A stretch of 64,000 nt of DNA from Eubacteriaceae bacterium (lineage in GTDB: Bacteria; Bacillota; Clostridia; Lachnospirales; Lachnospiraceae): positions 1-64,000 of the forward strand of contig CAJTFB010000019.1 in NCBI GenBank assembly GCA_910575665.1, given 5' to 3'. Positions 35,815-46,910 of this stretch are shown here, one piece after another. The stretch's first letter is position 1; each line of letters opens with the position of its first letter. Position numbers and translations under genes: made by a program. Below the pieces are notes generated by a model. That model did no database searches. It had not been told where the DNA came from and saw only the letters and a program-made list of their open reading frames with translations.

Positions 35815-37305
35815 ATGAAAAAATACATGATAGCATTGGATCAGGGAACCACGAGTTCCCGCTGCATATTATTTGACCGTTCAGGACAAATATGCAGTAT
35901 GGCTCAAAGGGAATTCGAGCAAATCTATCCCAGGCCCGGCTGGGTGGAGCATGATGCCATGGAAATCTGGTCCAGTCAGTTCAGCGTAATGACAGAAGCC
36001 ATGAGTAAGGTTGGCATTTCTGGGGAAAACATTGCAGGAATTGGGATTACCAATCAGAGAGAAACTACAATTCTTTGGAACCGGAATACCGGGGAACCGG
36101 TGAGTCATGCCATCGTCTGGCAGTGCAGACGTACTTCCGACCAGATCGAACGGATTAAAGCCGACGGATTTGATTCTGTGATCAGACAGCGTACTGGACT
36201 AGTTCCGGATGCCTATTTTTCGGCGACCAAGATTGCCTGGATACTGGAACATGTACCGGGGGTTAGAGAACAGGCAGAGCGTGGTGAAATTTTGTTCGGC
36301 ACTGTGGACACATGGCTCGTTTGGAAGCTTAGCGGTGGAAAAGTTCATGTCACAGATTATACCAATGCCTCCCGCACCATGTTATTTGATATTCATAAGC
36401 TGGAATGGGATTCGGAGATTCTAGATTATTTTCATATACCGCTCTCTCTGCTGCCGGAAGTCCGGCCTTCCAGTGAGATATACGGTTACAGTGATAAAAG
36501 TCTGACGGGAACTGAGATTCCGGTGGCGGGCATCGCTGGAGACCAGCAGGCAGCGTTGTTTGGGCAATGCTGTTTTGAGGCGGGAGAGATGAAAAACACT
36601 TATGGGACAGGCTGTTTTCTTCTAATGAACACCGGTGACACTCCGGTAAATTCGTCCAATGGCCTTTTGACCACACTGGCCGCCGGCACCGGAGACAGGC
36701 CGCAGTATGCTCTGGAAGGTAGTGTTTTTGTGGCTGGCGCTGGAATACAGTGGCTGAGAGATGAGATGGGGCTGCTCCGGACAGCGGCAGAATCGCTGCA
36801 GTGCTGTCAGGCTGTCAAGGATACTGCGGGGGTTTATGTGGTGCCAGCTTTTACGGGGCTTGGCGCACCTTACTGGGATGCGGAAGCCAGAGGCATCATC
36901 ACCGGCCTGACACGAGGAGCAGGGCGGAATCATATTGTCCGTGCCACCGTGGAAGCGATGGCTTACCAGGTCCATGATCTGGTTCAAGCTATGAAACAGG
37001 ATTCCGGACTTCCACTCCTGGCTTTGAAAACGGACGGGGGAGCCAGCGCCAATGATTTTCTTATGCAGTTTCAGGCAGATCTTCTTGGTGTCCCCGTTCA
37101 TCGGCCCTCCTGTATCGAAACTACGGCATTGGGTGCTGCTTATCTGGCGGGACTTGCTGTGGGTTTTTGGCAGGACAGGGAGGATATCCGACGGAACTGG
37201 TCACTGGAGAGATGCTTTGAGCCAGGGATGGAAGAGGAAAAGAAGACAGCACTTCTCCATGGATGGAAAAAAGCAGTGAAGAAATGTATCGAACAACTGG
37301 AGTAA
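35815..37305 (+). CDS. glpK: Glycerol kinase
   Basis: 496 residues of the FGGY family, phosphorylating glycerol to glycerol-3-phosphate. It has DQGTTSSRC at the N-terminus, [13 protein letters not shown], and the C-terminal [13 protein letters not shown] and [20 protein letters not shown] motifs. The start at 35815 follows GGAAGGAG. There are no glpF or glpO/glpD neighbours. The product could enter glycolysis or feed the CDP-glycerol pathway encoded earlier in the window. Confidence 0.95.
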   Translation: MKKYMIALDQGTTSSRCILFDRSGQICSMAQREFEQIYPRPGWVEHDAMEIWSSQFSVMTEAMSKVGISGENIAGIGITNQRETTILWNRNTGEPVSHAIVWQCRRTSDQIERIKADGFDSVIRQRTGLVPDAYFSATKIAWILEHVPGVREQAERGEILFGTVDTWLVWKLSGGKVHVTDYTNASRTMLFDIHKLEWDSEILDYFHIPLSLLPEVRPSSEIYGYSDKSLTGTEIPVAGIAGDQQAALFGQCCFEAGEMKNTYGTGCFLLMNTGDTPVNSSNGLLTTLAAGTGDRPQYALEGSVFVAGAGIQWLRDEMGLLRTAAESLQCCQAVKDTAGVYVVPAFTGLGAPYWDAEARGIITGLTRGAGRNHIVRATVEAMAYQVHDLVQAMKQDSGLPLLALKTDGGASANDFLMQFQADLLGVPVHRPSCIETTALGAAYLAGLAVGFWQDREDIRRNWSLERCFEPGMEEEKKTALLHGWKKAVKKCIEQLE

Positions 37306-37575
37306 ATGTTAATAGATATAGAAGAGAGCGAACAAGTGTTCAAAAAAATATTGCAATAGGGGAACAGGTGTGCTATAATCAGACTGACAGTAGGATTGCT
37401 CATTTATGGTAATGAGTATAATATTGTCCGTAAAAATTTTAATTTAGAGTTTAAAATAAATTCATAAAGAGGATCATTTTACGAACTAGATAGGGTGTTA
37501 TGGATTAGGTAAAACTATATTGATAAATGTGGTTTTGTTCAGAGGATGAATGTACAATTTGATGGGAGGGGAGTT

Positions 37576-38100
37576 ATGCAGAAGCATGAGATTATATTAT
37601 ATCAGTTAGAAAATACAAATGTTTATGTAAACGTCTTTTTTAAAGAAGAAACATTTTGGATGACACAAAGAGCAATGTCAGAATTATTTGATTGTACAGC
37701 AGATAATATTTCATTGCACTTGAAAAATATTTATAAAGAGGAAGAATTAGAGGAAGGAGCAACTACCGAGTTTTTCTCGGTAGTTCAAAATGAAGGCGGA
37801 AGAAATGTTAACCGGAAAGTAAAGTGTTTTAATGTAGATGCTATTATTGCTGTTGCTTATCGTGTGAATTCTAAAAAAAGCTACAAGATTTCGGCAGTGG
37901 GCAACAAAAACATTAAAAGAATATATTATTAAGGGATTTGTATTAAATGATGAAATGCTGAAAAATGGAAAGCCATTTGGAAAAGATTTTTTTGATGAAT
38001 TACTGGAACGTATCCGTGAAATTAGGGCAAGTGAACGCAGAGCATATCAGAAGATCACAGATGTATTTGAATAATGTAGCTATGATTACGATAAAAATAG
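37576..38100 (+). pseudogene. RhuM-family protein gene, broken
   Basis: Starts well (ATG 37576 after GGGAGGGG) and reads QKHEIILYQLENTNVYVNVF, FKEETFWMTQRAMSELF, typical of the RhuM family found in genomic islands. An A7 tract at 37873-37879 shifts the frame: after it the family continues in the next frame as ATRFRQWATKTLKEYIIKGF to ITDVFE. There TAA at 38072-38074 replaces a likely Gln codon, and the frame goes on CSYDYDKN before homology ends near 38095. So there is a one-base frameshift, a nonsense mutation and a missing 3' part. The unbroken first piece would make a 118-residue stub. The sequence is more AT-rich than glpK or uvrB. Confidence 0.8.
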
Positions 38101-38373
38101 GAATTATTAACTAAATTAGAGTTTGGAAGTGTTGACTCAGAATCGGAGACAGATCTAGATAAAAAATTCATAAAGACAAAAGGTTTCGAACAGTTTGTTA
38201 ATCCAAGGAAATCTTTAGTTTTAGGGGCAAAGGGTTCTGGGAAGAGTGCTCTATTTCAGATGTTTTCCTAATATGAAGAAAAAACAAAGGAGCTTGAAGA
38301 ATTTGGTAGTAAAATAATTATAGTGACTGGAACAGGTTTTAATGACTTAAAGGAATTACAAACGGATGTATAA
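38101..38373 (+). pseudogene. Sll1717-like P-loop ATPase fragment, broken
   Basis: Frame reads LEFGSVDSESETDLDKKFIK, then KSLVLGAKGSGKSALFQMF, with a Walker A at GAKGSGKS. TAA at 38269-38271 interrupts it; the same frame continues YEEKTKELEEFGSKIIIVTG to a final stop at 38371-38373. It resembles the N-terminal part of P-loop ATPases often found in defence or accessory islands. No start codon with a ribosome site and most of the protein missing. It ends 20 bases before uvrB. Confidence 0.65.
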
Positions 38374-38393
38374 TTGTAGAAAGGTATATTACT

Positions 38394-40403
38394 ATGGATC
38401 ATTTTGAATTAGTATCACAATATCAGCCCACAGGCGACCAGCCCCAGGCGATTGAAGAACTGGTGAGGGGATTTCAGGAGGGCAACCAGTTCCAGACTCT
38501 TCTTGGCGTCACCGGATCTGGCAAGACATTTACCATGGCAAATGTCATTCAGCAGTTAAATAAGCCGACCCTGGTTATTGCCCATAATAAGACTCTGGCT
38601 GCACAGCTCTACAGTGAGTTCAAGGAATTTTTTCCTTCCAATGCAGTGGAATTTTTCATTTCCTATTATGATTATTATCAGCCGGAAGCCTATGTGCCTT
38701 CGACGGATACTTATATTGAGAAGGATTCCTCGATCAATGATGAGATTGATAAGCTGCGTCACTCGGCGACGGCGGCGCTGACGGAGCGGAAAGACGTGAT
38801 CATCATCGCCAGCGTATCCTGTATCTATGGATTGGGAAGTCCCATTGATTATCAGAATATGACTCTTTCTTTGCGGCCGGGGATGGAGAAGGACCGGGAT
38901 GAAGTGATCCGTCGTCTTGTGGATATTCAGTATACAAGGAACGACATGGACTTTCACCGTGGAACTTTCCGGGTTCGGGGAGACGTAGTAGAGGTCTTTC
39001 CGGCATCGGCGACAGACCGGGCCATCCGGGTAGAATTTTTTGGAGACGAGGTGGATCGAATCCAGGAGATTGATGTGTTGACAGGAGCTCCGTTGAACAA
39101 TCTGGAACATATGGTAGTTTTTCCAGCATCCCATTACGTAGTGGCACCGGACAAGATGGAGAGGGCGATTCTTGGGATCGAAGAAGAATTAAAAGACCGG
39201 GTAAAGTTCTTTAAAAGCGAAGACAAGCTTATCGAGGCCCAGAGAATCTCTGAGCGGACGCATTTTGATATTGAGATGATGCGGGAGACTGGCTTTTGTT
39301 CTGGGATTGAAAATTATTCTATGCATCTAGCAGGAATGAAAGAAGGAGAGATGCCTCATACGCTGCTGGATTATTTTCCGGATGATTTTTTGATCATTGT
39401 GGACGAGTCCCATATTACGATCCCACAGGTCCGTGGAATGTACGCCGGAGACCAGTCCAGAAAAGCGACACTGGTAGATTATGGATTTCGTCTGCCTTCC
39501 GCGAAGAGCAATCGTCCCCTGAATTTTGAGGAATTTGAGGGGCATATCAATCAGATGATGTTTGTGTCAGCGACTCCTTCTGATTATGAAAGCGCCCATG
39601 AGCTTCTGCGGACGGAACAGATCATACGTCCCACGGGACTTCTGGACCCAGAGGTGGTGGTAAGGCCGGTGAAGGGACAGGTTGATGATCTTTTGGCTGA
39701 GATCCGTAAGGTTACGAAGGAACCTGAGGACAAGGAGCATATGCGGGGCAAGGTTCTGGTAACGACCCTGACTAAAAGAATGGCGGAGGATCTTACAGAT
39801 TATTATAAAGAGGTAGGAGTCCGGGTAAAATATTTACATTCCGATATTGATGCCATGGAGCGGTCGGAGATCATTCGAGATATGCGTCTGGATGTCTTTG
39901 ATGTGCTGGTGGGGATCAATCTGTTGCGAGAAGGACTGGATATTCCGGAGGTCTCACTGGTAGCGATATTAGATGCCGACAAAGAAGGTTTTCTGCGTTC
40001 GGAGACGTCTCTTATACAGACCATTGGACGGGCGGCAAGAAATGCCGAGGGAAGAGTGATTATGTATGCGGACCGGGAGACGGATTCGATGAAGAAAGCC
40101 ATCGGTGAGACAGAGAGAAGGCGTGGCATACAGGATGCCTATAATAAGGAACATGGAATCACTCCCCAGACGATTAAAAAAGCGGTGAGGGATCTAATCA
40201 AGATTTCTACCAAAGCAGAATCTGGGATGGAAGATCTGGAGAAGGATCCAGAATACATGACAAAAGAGGAGCTGGATAAACAGATTCAGAAGATTATGAA
40301 ACGGATGAATCAGGCATCTGCTGAACTAAACTTTGAAGCGGCGGCGGCTCTTCGGGATCAGATGATCGAATTAAAAAAGATACTTGAAAAGATTGATGAC
40401 TAA
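38394..40403 (+). CDS. uvrB: Excinuclease ABC subunit B
   Basis: 669 residues. Damage-verifying helicase-like subunit of nucleotide excision repair. [15 protein letters not shown] (Walker A), the beta-hairpin [13 protein letters not shown], the VDESH box, [18 protein letters not shown] and the C-terminal UVR motif ([20 protein letters not shown]) are intact. AAAGG precedes the ATG. uvrA follows after 23 bases. Its upstream region was replaced by the two decayed genes; no clear promoter is seen there. Confidence 0.96.
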   Translation: MDHFELVSQYQPTGDQPQAIEELVRGFQEGNQFQTLLGVTGSGKTFTMANVIQQLNKPTLVIAHNKTLAAQLYSEFKEFFPSNAVEFFISYYDYYQPEAYVPSTDTYIEKDSSINDEIDKLRHSATAALTERKDVIIIASVSCIYGLGSPIDYQNMTLSLRPGMEKDRDEVIRRLVDIQYTRNDMDFHRGTFRVRGDVVEVFPASATDRAIRVEFFGDEVDRIQEIDVLTGAPLNNLEHMVVFPASHYVVAPDKMERAILGIEEELKDRVKFFKSEDKLIEAQRISERTHFDIEMMRETGFCSGIENYSMHLAGMKEGEMPHTLLDYFPDDFLIIVDESHITIPQVRGMYAGDQSRKATLVDYGFRLPSAKSNRPLNFEEFEGHINQMMFVSATPSDYESAHELLRTEQIIRPTGLLDPEVVVRPVKGQVDDLLAEIRKVTKEPEDKEHMRGKVLVTTLTKRMAEDLTDYYKEVGVRVKYLHSDIDAMERSEIIRDMRLDVFDVLVGINLLREGLDIPEVSLVAILDADKEGFLRSETSLIQTIGRAARNAEGRVIMYADRETDSMKKAIGETERRRGIQDAYNKEHGITPQTIKKAVRDLIKISTKAESGMEDLEKDPEYMTKEELDKQIQKIMKRMNQASAELNFEAAAALRDQMIELKKILEKIDD

Positions 40404-40426
40404 TATATGGCATGGAGGAAACTACG

Positions 40427-43261
40427 ATGGAAAAGAAAAGAATGATCAAGATCAAAGGAGCTAGTGAGCATAATTTAAAGGGAATTGATATTGATCTTCC
40501 CAGAGATGAGTTTGTGGTACTCACTGGACTCAGTGGTTCCGGTAAATCGTCTCTCGCTTTTGATACGATATACGCAGAAGGTCAGCGGCGTTACATGGAA
40601 TCCTTGTCTTCTTATGCAAGACAGTTTCTTGGGCAGATGGAAAAACCGGACGTAGAAAGTATATCCGGGCTTCCTCCAGCGATTTCCATTGATCAGAAAA
40701 CCACTAACCGCAACCCCCGCTCCACTGTTGGGACGGTGACAGAGATTTATGATTATTTCCGACTCTTGTATGCCAGGGTAGGGATTCCCCACTGCCCAAA
40801 ATGCGGAAAAGAGATTAAACGTCAGACGGTGGACCAGATGGTGGACGAGATCATGAAGCTTCCTGAAAATACGAAGATCCAGTTGCTGGCGCCTGTGGTA
40901 AGGGGACGCAAGGGAGAGCACGTCAAAGTGTTTGAAAAAGCCAAAAAAAGCGGTTATGTTCGTGTGGTAGCAGATGGAAATATGTATGACCTATCCGAAG
41001 AGATCAAACTGGAAAAGAATAAAAAACATAACATCGAGATCGTAGTAGACCGTCTGGTGGTGCGGGAAGGTGTGGAAAAAAGAATGTCGGAGTCCATCGA
41101 AAATGTACTCCAGCTGTCCAATGGTCTGCTGATGGTGGATGTCATCGGTGCGGAGGTGATTAACTTTAGTCAGAGTTTTTCCTGTCCAGACTGTGGAATC
41201 AGCATCGACGAGATCGAGCCGAGAAGTTTTTCCTTTAATAACCCTTTCGGCGCTTGTCATGTATGTCATGGAATTGGTTATAAAATGGAATTTGCACCGG
41301 AGCTGATGATACCTGACTGGTCATTGAGCATTGCGGAAGGGGCGATTGCCGTACTGGGATGGCAGTCTGTAACAGATAAAGGAAGTTACACCAGGTGTAT
41401 GATGGAAGCGGTGGCAAAAGAATATGGATTTGACCTCACAACGCCCTTTGAAGATTACACAGAACAAGTGCGGGATATCATATTAAATGGAACCCGGGGA
41501 AAAAAGGTCGAGGTTCATTATGTAGGACAACGAGGCGGAGGCGTATATCATGTGGAATTTGAAGGTCTGATCAAAAATATGGAACGCAGATATCGGGAGA
41601 CGGGATCGGATTCTACCAAACAGGAATATGAGACTTTTATGCGGATCACTCCCTGTAGTGAATGCGGTGGAAAGAGACTAAAGAAAGAATCTCTGGCAGT
41701 TACAGTGGGAGATAAGAACATTGCGGAGCTGTGCGAATATTCCATTCGGGATCTCAAGAGTTTTGTGGACGAGCTTCATTTGACAGATATGCAGATGCAG
41801 ATTGGGCGGCTGATCTTGAAAGAGATTAAGTCCCGTTTGGGCTTTTTAGTGGATGTGGGGCTGGATTATCTGTGCCTGTCCCGCGCTACTGGTACGCTGT
41901 CTGGCGGAGAGGCTCAGAGAATCCGCCTAGCGACCCAGATCGGTTCCGGGTTGGTGGGAGTTGCTTATATTCTGGATGAGCCGAGCATTGGTCTGCACCA
42001 GAGGGACAATGATAAACTGATCCGAACCTTGAAAAATCTCAAGGATTTGGGAAATACGCTGATCGTGGTAGAACATGATGAGGATACGATGCTGGCAGCG
42101 GATTATGTGGTGGACATCGGACCAGGTGCCGGCGAACATGGTGGTGAAGTCATTGCTGCTGGTTCGGCGCAGGATATCATGAAATCGAAGAAATCCATCA
42201 CCGGGGCATACCTGAGCCGCAGGATCGTGATCCCGGTGCCGGAGAAACGGAGAACTCCATCAGGATATTTGAAAGTGACAGGCGCCAGGGAGAATAATTT
42301 AAAAAATATCAATGTTGAGTTTCCACTGGGGGTATTTACATGTGTGACCGGGGTATCCGGTTCCGGTAAGAGTTCTCTTGTGAATGAAATCTTATACAAG
42401 TCCCTTGCCAGGACGTTGAACCGAGCTAGATGCATACCGGGGAAACATAAAGAGATAAAAGGGATGGAGCTGCTGGATAAAGTGATCAACATAGATCAGT
42501 CTCCCATCGGCAGGACACCCAGGTCCAATCCTGCCACTTATACCGGTGTGTTTGACATGATACGTGATCTTTTTGCCTCTACCTCCGATGCTAAGGCCAA
42601 GGGATACAAAAAAGGCCGATTTAGTTTTAATGTCAAGGGAGGACGCTGTGAGGCATGCCGCGGCGATGGAATCATTAAGATCGAGATGAATTTTCTTCCT
42701 GATGTATATGTGCCTTGTGAGGTCTGTGGAGGAAAGCGGTACAACCGTGAGACGCTGGATGTAAAATACAAAGGAAAGAGCATATTTGATGTATTGGACA
42801 TGACTGTAGAAGAGGCACTGGAATTCTTTAAAAATGTGCCGACGATACACAGAAAGATCCAGACGATGTATGACGTGGGATTGTCTTATGTCAAACTGGG
42901 ACAGCCCTCTACCACCTTATCCGGCGGAGAGGCCCAGAGGATCAAACTTGCCACAGAACTAAGTAAACGAAGCACAGGAAAAACGATTTATATATTGGAC
43001 GAACCTACAACCGGTCTTCACTTTGCCGATGTCCATAAGCTGATCGAGATTCTTCACCGCCTGGCAGAGGGGGGGAATTCTGTGGTAGTGATCGAACACA
43101 ATCTGGATGTGATCAAGACAGCAGACTATATCATTGACATCGGTCCGGAAGGAGGAGAAAAGGGAGGTACAGTGATCGCATCGGGAACGCCGGAAAAGAT
43201 TGCTGCCAATCCGGCTTCCTATACTGGTAAATACATTCAAAAAATGCTGGAGGATCGTTAA
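40427..43261 (+). CDS. uvrA: Excinuclease ABC subunit A
   Basis: 944 residues. Damage-sensing ABC-type dimer of nucleotide excision repair with two ATPase modules ([14 protein letters not shown] and [14 protein letters not shown]), two signatures ([12 protein letters not shown] and [12 protein letters not shown]) and zinc-finger cysteines (CPKCGKEI region, [16 protein letters not shown]). The ATG at 40427 follows GGAGGAAA; an upstream in-frame ATG at 40412 has no site. Operon with uvrB. Confidence 0.96.
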   Translation: MEKKRMIKIKGASEHNLKGIDIDLPRDEFVVLTGLSGSGKSSLAFDTIYAEGQRRYMESLSSYARQFLGQMEKPDVESISGLPPAISIDQKTTNRNPRSTVGTVTEIYDYFRLLYARVGIPHCPKCGKEIKRQTVDQMVDEIMKLPENTKIQLLAPVVRGRKGEHVKVFEKAKKSGYVRVVADGNMYDLSEEIKLEKNKKHNIEIVVDRLVVREGVEKRMSESIENVLQLSNGLLMVDVIGAEVINFSQSFSCPDCGISIDEIEPRSFSFNNPFGACHVCHGIGYKMEFAPELMIPDWSLSIAEGAIAVLGWQSVTDKGSYTRCMMEAVAKEYGFDLTTPFEDYTEQVRDIILNGTRGKKVEVHYVGQRGGGVYHVEFEGLIKNMERRYRETGSDSTKQEYETFMRITPCSECGGKRLKKESLAVTVGDKNIAELCEYSIRDLKSFVDELHLTDMQMQIGRLILKEIKSRLGFLVDVGLDYLCLSRATGTLSGGEAQRIRLATQIGSGLVGVAYILDEPSIGLHQRDNDKLIRTLKNLKDLGNTLIVVEHDEDTMLAADYVVDIGPGAGEHGGEVIAAGSAQDIMKSKKSITGAYLSRRIVIPVPEKRRTPSGYLKVTGARENNLKNINVEFPLGVFTCVTGVSGSGKSSLVNEILYKSLARTLNRARCIPGKHKEIKGMELLDKVINIDQSPIGRTPRSNPATYTGVFDMIRDLFASTSDAKAKGYKKGRFSFNVKGGRCEACRGDGIIKIEMNFLPDVYVPCEVCGGKRYNRETLDVKYKGKSIFDVLDMTVEEALEFFKNVPTIHRKIQTMYDVGLSYVKLGQPSTTLSGGEAQRIKLATELSKRSTGKTIYILDEPTTGLHFADVHKLIEILHRLAEGGNSVVVIEHNLDVIKTADYIIDIGPEGGEKGGTVIASGTPEKIAANPASYTGKYIQKMLEDR

Positions 43262-43289
43262 AACTTATGTATACTAGTAGGAGGTTAGA

Positions 43290-43880
43290 ATGAAGGAGTA
43301 TTCGTTTTTTGCCATGATGGCTCGGATGAAATATATAGAGCGTTGGGCTCTGATGCGTAATTCTGACAGAGAAAATATCAGTGAACATTCGATGGAAGTG
43401 GCTATGCTGGCTCACGGTTTGGGGATTATTTCCAAAGAATGCTGTGGAAGAAAGGTAGATCTTGATAAGCTAGTACTTATTGGTCTGTATCACGATGCCA
43501 ATGAGATCATCACTGGGGATATGCCCACACCAGTAAAATACCATGATAGTGGCATACTTGATGCTTACAAAAAAGTAGAAGAAAAGGCCAATCGAAAGCT
43601 GCTTTCCCTGCTCCCAGAATACATGCAGAGCTATTATGAAGAGATTTTCTTTCCTAAGGAGGGAGATGAGGAGCTTTGGCGCATTGTGAAAGCAGCAGAC
43701 AAGCTTTCTGCCCTCATCAAATGTATTGAAGAAAAAAAGGCGGGAAATCGGGAGTTTTCCACAGCATATCAGACAATTGAGAGGGCTCTTAAGAAGATGG
43801 AGATGGAAGAGGTGGAGATTTTCATGAGGGATTTTTTGCCTTCATTTGATAAGACTTTAGATGAGCTCCAAGAGTTATAA
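43290..43880 (+). CDS. yfbR: YfbR-like HD-domain 5'-deoxynucleotidase
   Basis: 196 residues. Dephosphorylates deoxynucleoside monophosphates in characterised relatives. Metal ligands are in EHSMEVAMLAH, YHDANEIITGD and the later VKAADKLSALIKC. It starts 28 bases after uvrA behind AGGAGG and may belong to the same transcript. Confidence 0.88.
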   Translation: MKEYSFFAMMARMKYIERWALMRNSDRENISEHSMEVAMLAHGLGIISKECCGRKVDLDKLVLIGLYHDANEIITGDMPTPVKYHDSGILDAYKKVEEKANRKLLSLLPEYMQSYYEEIFFPKEGDEELWRIVKAADKLSALIKCIEEKKAGNREFSTAYQTIERALKKMEMEEVEIFMRDFLPSFDKTLDELQEL

Positions 43881-44058
43881 CTATTTTCAAACGGATATGT
43901 ATTGTACTATCACGTCTTTATTCAGCCAGCCCATTACTGCCATCATCATTAGAAATTGTCAAAAAAAGTGTATTCTTTGCTGGTAGTTTCCAACAGAGTA
44001 TGATATACTAATAATACTTTGATTGTGGGGATTATTATAATAAAAGGTGGTATAAATT

Positions 44059-45654
44059 ATGAGAAGAGTATTGTGTTTTGGTGATTCTAATACATATGGA
44101 TATTCTCCTGTGGATGGGCAGAGATATGGGGATGATATCAATTGGCCAGGAGTGCTAGATCGTTTACTAGGGGACAAGTTTGAGGTTATCAACGAGGGGA
44201 AAAACGGACGAACAGTTGCCTTTGATGATCCTTACAAAGAGGGTTGCAATGGAATGAATGATATCGAGTCGTGTATCGAAGAGCACGAGCCTGTGGATCT
44301 GGTTATTATAATGCTTGGAACCAACGATCTTAAAGTATATTTCGACGCTTCGCCTCAGATTATCGCAGAAAACTTGCGGGAGATGTGTAAAATAGTTCAG
44401 ACAAAGACGGATGCCAGAATTATTTTGGCGAGTCCTGCACTTCTTGGGGATCAGATCGAATTTTCACCCCTTCATCTAGAATTTGGCAGAACACAGGTGG
44501 ACTATTCTTTCGAATTGGCACCTTATTTTGAGAAGGTCGCCAAGGAAGTGGGGGCTGAATTTATTGACCTTGCCATGGTGGCGATGTCAAGTGATGTGGA
44601 CTGTCTGCATTTGATGCCAGAAGAGCATGCCAAAGTAGCGCAGGCTATGAGAGATAAAGTGCTATGGATTTTCCGTGAAGAGCTTGCGCGTGAAGCAAGA
44701 GAGGAAGAAGAAGCGAGATTAAGAGAGGAACAAGAACGAGAAGAACGGGAGAGAACCATAGAAGCAGAGCGCATGGCGGCAGAAAGAGAGGCGGGACGCC
44801 GAGCGGAGGAAGAAGCGAGATTAAGGGAAGAAGAAGCGAGGAAAATAGCAGCAAGGGAGGAAGCGAATCTTGATGCGGAAGAGGGGGCAAGAGTTCGACT
44901 TCAAGCGATTCTAAAAGCTGCTGAGAATGAGGTGCATAAAGAAGAGGTTCAGGAGATCGGGGGACTAGATGCTGATTTCGTCCTGGGAAATGATATGGAT
45001 GAAGCAGTGCAGGAATCAGCAGGAACGGCGGAAATATCAGGAGCAGGAGGTTTTTCAGCCAGTAGTGAAAAAGAAAAAATGCTTTCTGGGAAGTTGTATA
45101 TTTGCGATGACACTCTTCGGTTCGAAGCGGCTGAGGCAAGAAAAATTACGGCAGTATATAATGGGACAACAAACTCAGAAATACCAAAACGGACGGAACT
45201 TCTGAACCGGCTGTTTAAAAAGGTTGGAAAGACACCATACATCGAACCACCGTTCCGCTGTGATTACGGTTCCAATATTACGGTGGGTGACGAATTTTAT
45301 GCAAACTTTGATTGTATCATGCTGGACTGTGCAAATATCAAGATTGGAGATCATGTATTCTTTGGACCGAAGGTAAATATTTATACAGCATGTCATCCGA
45401 TTTATGCGCCAGTGCGCAATCGGCAGTTGGAATATGCCAAGGAAGTTACCATCGGTGATGATGTGTGGATCGGCGGAAATGTTACCATCAATCCGGGCGT
45501 ACATATTGGAAATAATGTAGTGATTGGATCCGGTTCGGTCGTTACCATGGATATCCCAGATGGTGTTGTGGCGGCAGGTAATCCATGCCGGATTTTAAGA
45601 CGGATCTCCGAAGCAGACAAAAAATATTGGGAAGAGCAGATGGCTCTGATATGA
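44059..45654 (+). CDS. SGNH hydrolase - coiled coil - maltose-acetyltransferase-type O-acetyltransferase fusion
   Basis: 531 residues. Residues 1-205 are an SGNH/GDSL esterase: CFGDSNTYGYSP (Ser nucleophile), the Gly and Asn blocks (LGTND) and DCLHLMPEEH (catalytic Asp/His). Residues 210-275 are a dense Glu/Arg/Ala coiled coil. From about 345 a sugar O-acetyltransferase of the maa/NodL group follows: MLSGKLYICDD cap region, then a left-handed beta-helix with ACHPIYAPVRNRQLEYAKEV and GDDVWIGGNVTINPGVHIG, including the catalytic His. One protein thus carries an esterase and an acetyltransferase, which may act on the same acetylated sugar or glycan. No signal peptide, so cytosolic. It has AAAAGGTGG upstream. 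Confidence 0.88.
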   Translation: MRRVLCFGDSNTYGYSPVDGQRYGDDINWPGVLDRLLGDKFEVINEGKNGRTVAFDDPYKEGCNGMNDIESCIEEHEPVDLVIIMLGTNDLKVYFDASPQIIAENLREMCKIVQTKTDARIILASPALLGDQIEFSPLHLEFGRTQVDYSFELAPYFEKVAKEVGAEFIDLAMVAMSSDVDCLHLMPEEHAKVAQAMRDKVLWIFREELAREAREEEEARLREEQEREERERTIEAERMAAEREAGRRAEEEARLREEEARKIAAREEANLDAEEGARVRLQAILKAAENEVHKEEVQEIGGLDADFVLGNDMDEAVQESAGTAEISGAGGFSASSEKEKMLSGKLYICDDTLRFEAAEARKITAVYNGTTNSEIPKRTELLNRLFKKVGKTPYIEPPFRCDYGSNITVGDEFYANFDCIMLDCANIKIGDHVFFGPKVNIYTACHPIYAPVRNRQLEYAKEVTIGDDVWIGGNVTINPGVHIGNNVVIGSGSVVTMDIPDGVVAAGNPCRILRRISEADKKYWEEQMALI

Positions 45655-45689
45655 AAAAAACCGGTGTGGTTATTCTACACCGGTTTTTT
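45655..45689. terminator. Bidirectional terminator
   Basis: 15-base stem (45655-45669 with 45675-45689, one G-T pair), 5-base loop, flanked by A6 and T6. It serves the convergent fusion gene and tyrA; the tyrA stop codon lies in the stem. Confidence 0.85.
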
Positions 45690-46586
45690 ATCTGCAAAAT
45701 TGTTTGTGAATTTATCAGAAAGATTATCTGGAATCGAGTCCCGGTATGTTCTGGCATCGAGAAAGGTGTTCCGGAGATCCTCATTTTTTTCCTCACGAAG
45801 CAGGTTGCGGAAATCTTCCAGGTTTTTAATATATAGCTCTAGAAAATGGTCGATACTGTCTTTGTTAGACAGGCAGATATTTTCCCACATTTCCGGCGAA
45901 GAGGAAGCGATTCTGGTGATATCCTTAAAGCCGCCGGCGGCAAAGGCTTTCATGAAACCGTCCGGGGTGTCATTTTCCTTTATCATATTGACCAATGTGG
46001 CAGCGATGATATGGGGAACATGGCTGATGGCAGCGGTGATATCATCGTGTTTCTCCGGGGCCACGATGACACATTTGGAACCCGTACATTTTAAAAGAGA
46101 CAATAACAGCTGCAGTTTCGTGTCCGGGGTTTGAGGAGTAGGGGTCAGAAGATAATAGGAGTTTTCTAACAGTGCCTCAGAGGAATTGGCGTATCCTGTT
46201 TTCTCAGATCCCGCCATGGGATGTCCTCCAATAAACTGATTCTCCAGCCCGAGGTCCCTTGCCGCTCTATGGATATTTCCCTTTACACTGCCAACATCAG
46301 TAATGATACAATTTTCATGAATGAGTGGTTTCAAAAGGTGCAGAAACTCAATGTTTTTGAGAACTGGCGCACAGAGAAAAATGATATCGCAGGAAGAAAT
46401 TTCAGAGTCAATATCGTATACAAGCCCAGAAAGAATACCGTCCTTTACACCCTGCTCCAGATCCGGATTTTTTCTGCGGGTGTATACCTGGATCCTGGTA
46501 TCTGGAAAGGCAGATTTTATCGCTCTTGCGATGGAACCGCCGATCAGACCCAGTCCGAGGAATCCTATGTTTAAGTTTTTTGTCAT
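45675..46586 (-). CDS. tyrA: Prephenate dehydrogenase
   Basis: 303 residues. Oxidative decarboxylation of prephenate to 4-hydroxyphenylpyruvate for tyrosine. N-terminal NAD-binding GFLGLGLIGGSIARAIK, then DVGSVKGNIH and the catalytic HPMAGSEKTGY. The helical C-terminal dimer domain is complete. No ACT domain, so no obvious tyrosine feedback site. Start 46586 (MTKNLNIGF) behind AAAGGA; the longer frame lies in the leader. Confidence 0.92.
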   Translation of the reverse strand: MTKNLNIGFLGLGLIGGSIARAIKSAFPDTRIQVYTRRKNPDLEQGVKDGILSGLVYDIDSEISSCDIIFLCAPVLKNIEFLHLLKPLIHENCIITDVGSVKGNIHRAARDLGLENQFIGGHPMAGSEKTGYANSSEALLENSYYLLTPTPQTPDTKLQLLLSLLKCTGSKCVIVAPEKHDDITAAISHVPHIIAATLVNMIKENDTPDGFMKAFAAGGFKDITRIASSSPEMWENICLSNKDSIDHFLELYIKNLEDFRNLLREEKNEDLRNTFLDARTYRDSIPDNLSDKFTNNFADKKPV

Positions 46587-46615
46587 ATGATCAGATCCTT
46601 TTATATGTAAACTAT

Positions 46616-46634
46616 ATGCCACCTTCGGGGGCAT
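46616..46634 (-). repeat. C-GAA-G triloop hairpin in the tyrA leader
   Basis: Read in the tyrA direction: ATGCC-c-CC-GAA-GG-t-GGCAT, a compact stem with a GAA loop about 30 bases before the start codon. Same style as the intergenic hairpins at 17.3, 34.3 and 60.9 kb, and again the purine loop is on the sense strand. Confidence 0.6.
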
Positions 46635-46645
46635 CACCTGAATGT

Positions 46646-46674
46646 ATTTTAACCCAAATTAACTTTTCTGTAAA
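46646..46674 (-). promoter_or_regulatory. Promoter of tyrA
   Basis: Minus-strand TTTACA (46669-46674), 17-base spacer, TAAAAT (46646-46651). Confidence 0.6.
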
Positions 46675-46680
46675 TAACTA

Positions 46681-46709
46681 TTGATAGTTTTCAGTAATAA
46701 TATTATACT
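46681..46709 (+). promoter_or_regulatory. Promoter of rfbC
   Basis: TTGATA (46681-46686), 17-base spacer, TATACT (46704-46709). It gives a leader of nearly 200 bases, which holds the structured element at 46748-46850. Divergent from the tyrA promoter 7 bases away. Confidence 0.65.
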
Positions 46710-46747
46710 ATATATTGTTTGAGTGGTTACTTCAGAGAGAAGGAGAA

Positions 46748-46850
46748 AGTGTGAATAGAACTACTAAGCTTTCAAAAAACGAAAGCTAAGAAGTTCTATG
46801 GCGGCAGAGCCGCCTATTCACACTGGTAGAATCCGCAAAGCGGATTCTAC
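46748..46850 (+). promoter_or_regulatory. Structured 5' leader of rfbC
   Basis: Outer stem AGTGTGAATAG (46748-46758) with CTATTCACACT (46814-46824) encloses a hairpin with AGAACT/AGTTCT and AGCTTTC/GAAAGCT stems (46757-46797) and GGCGGC-AGA-GCCGCC (46800-46814). A perfect hairpin GTAGAATCCGC-AAA-GCGGATTCTAC (46826-46850) follows. No T-run. It occupies the stretch between promoter and rfbC; no gene is seen in 46587-46910. A cis-acting RNA is possible; no known riboswitch was recognised. Confidence 0.6.
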
Positions 46851-46910
46851 GCCATTGATTCAAGTATTGTTTGTGCTGCAAGTTTGGGCGTGCGCGAATG
46901 GAGGTGAAAT

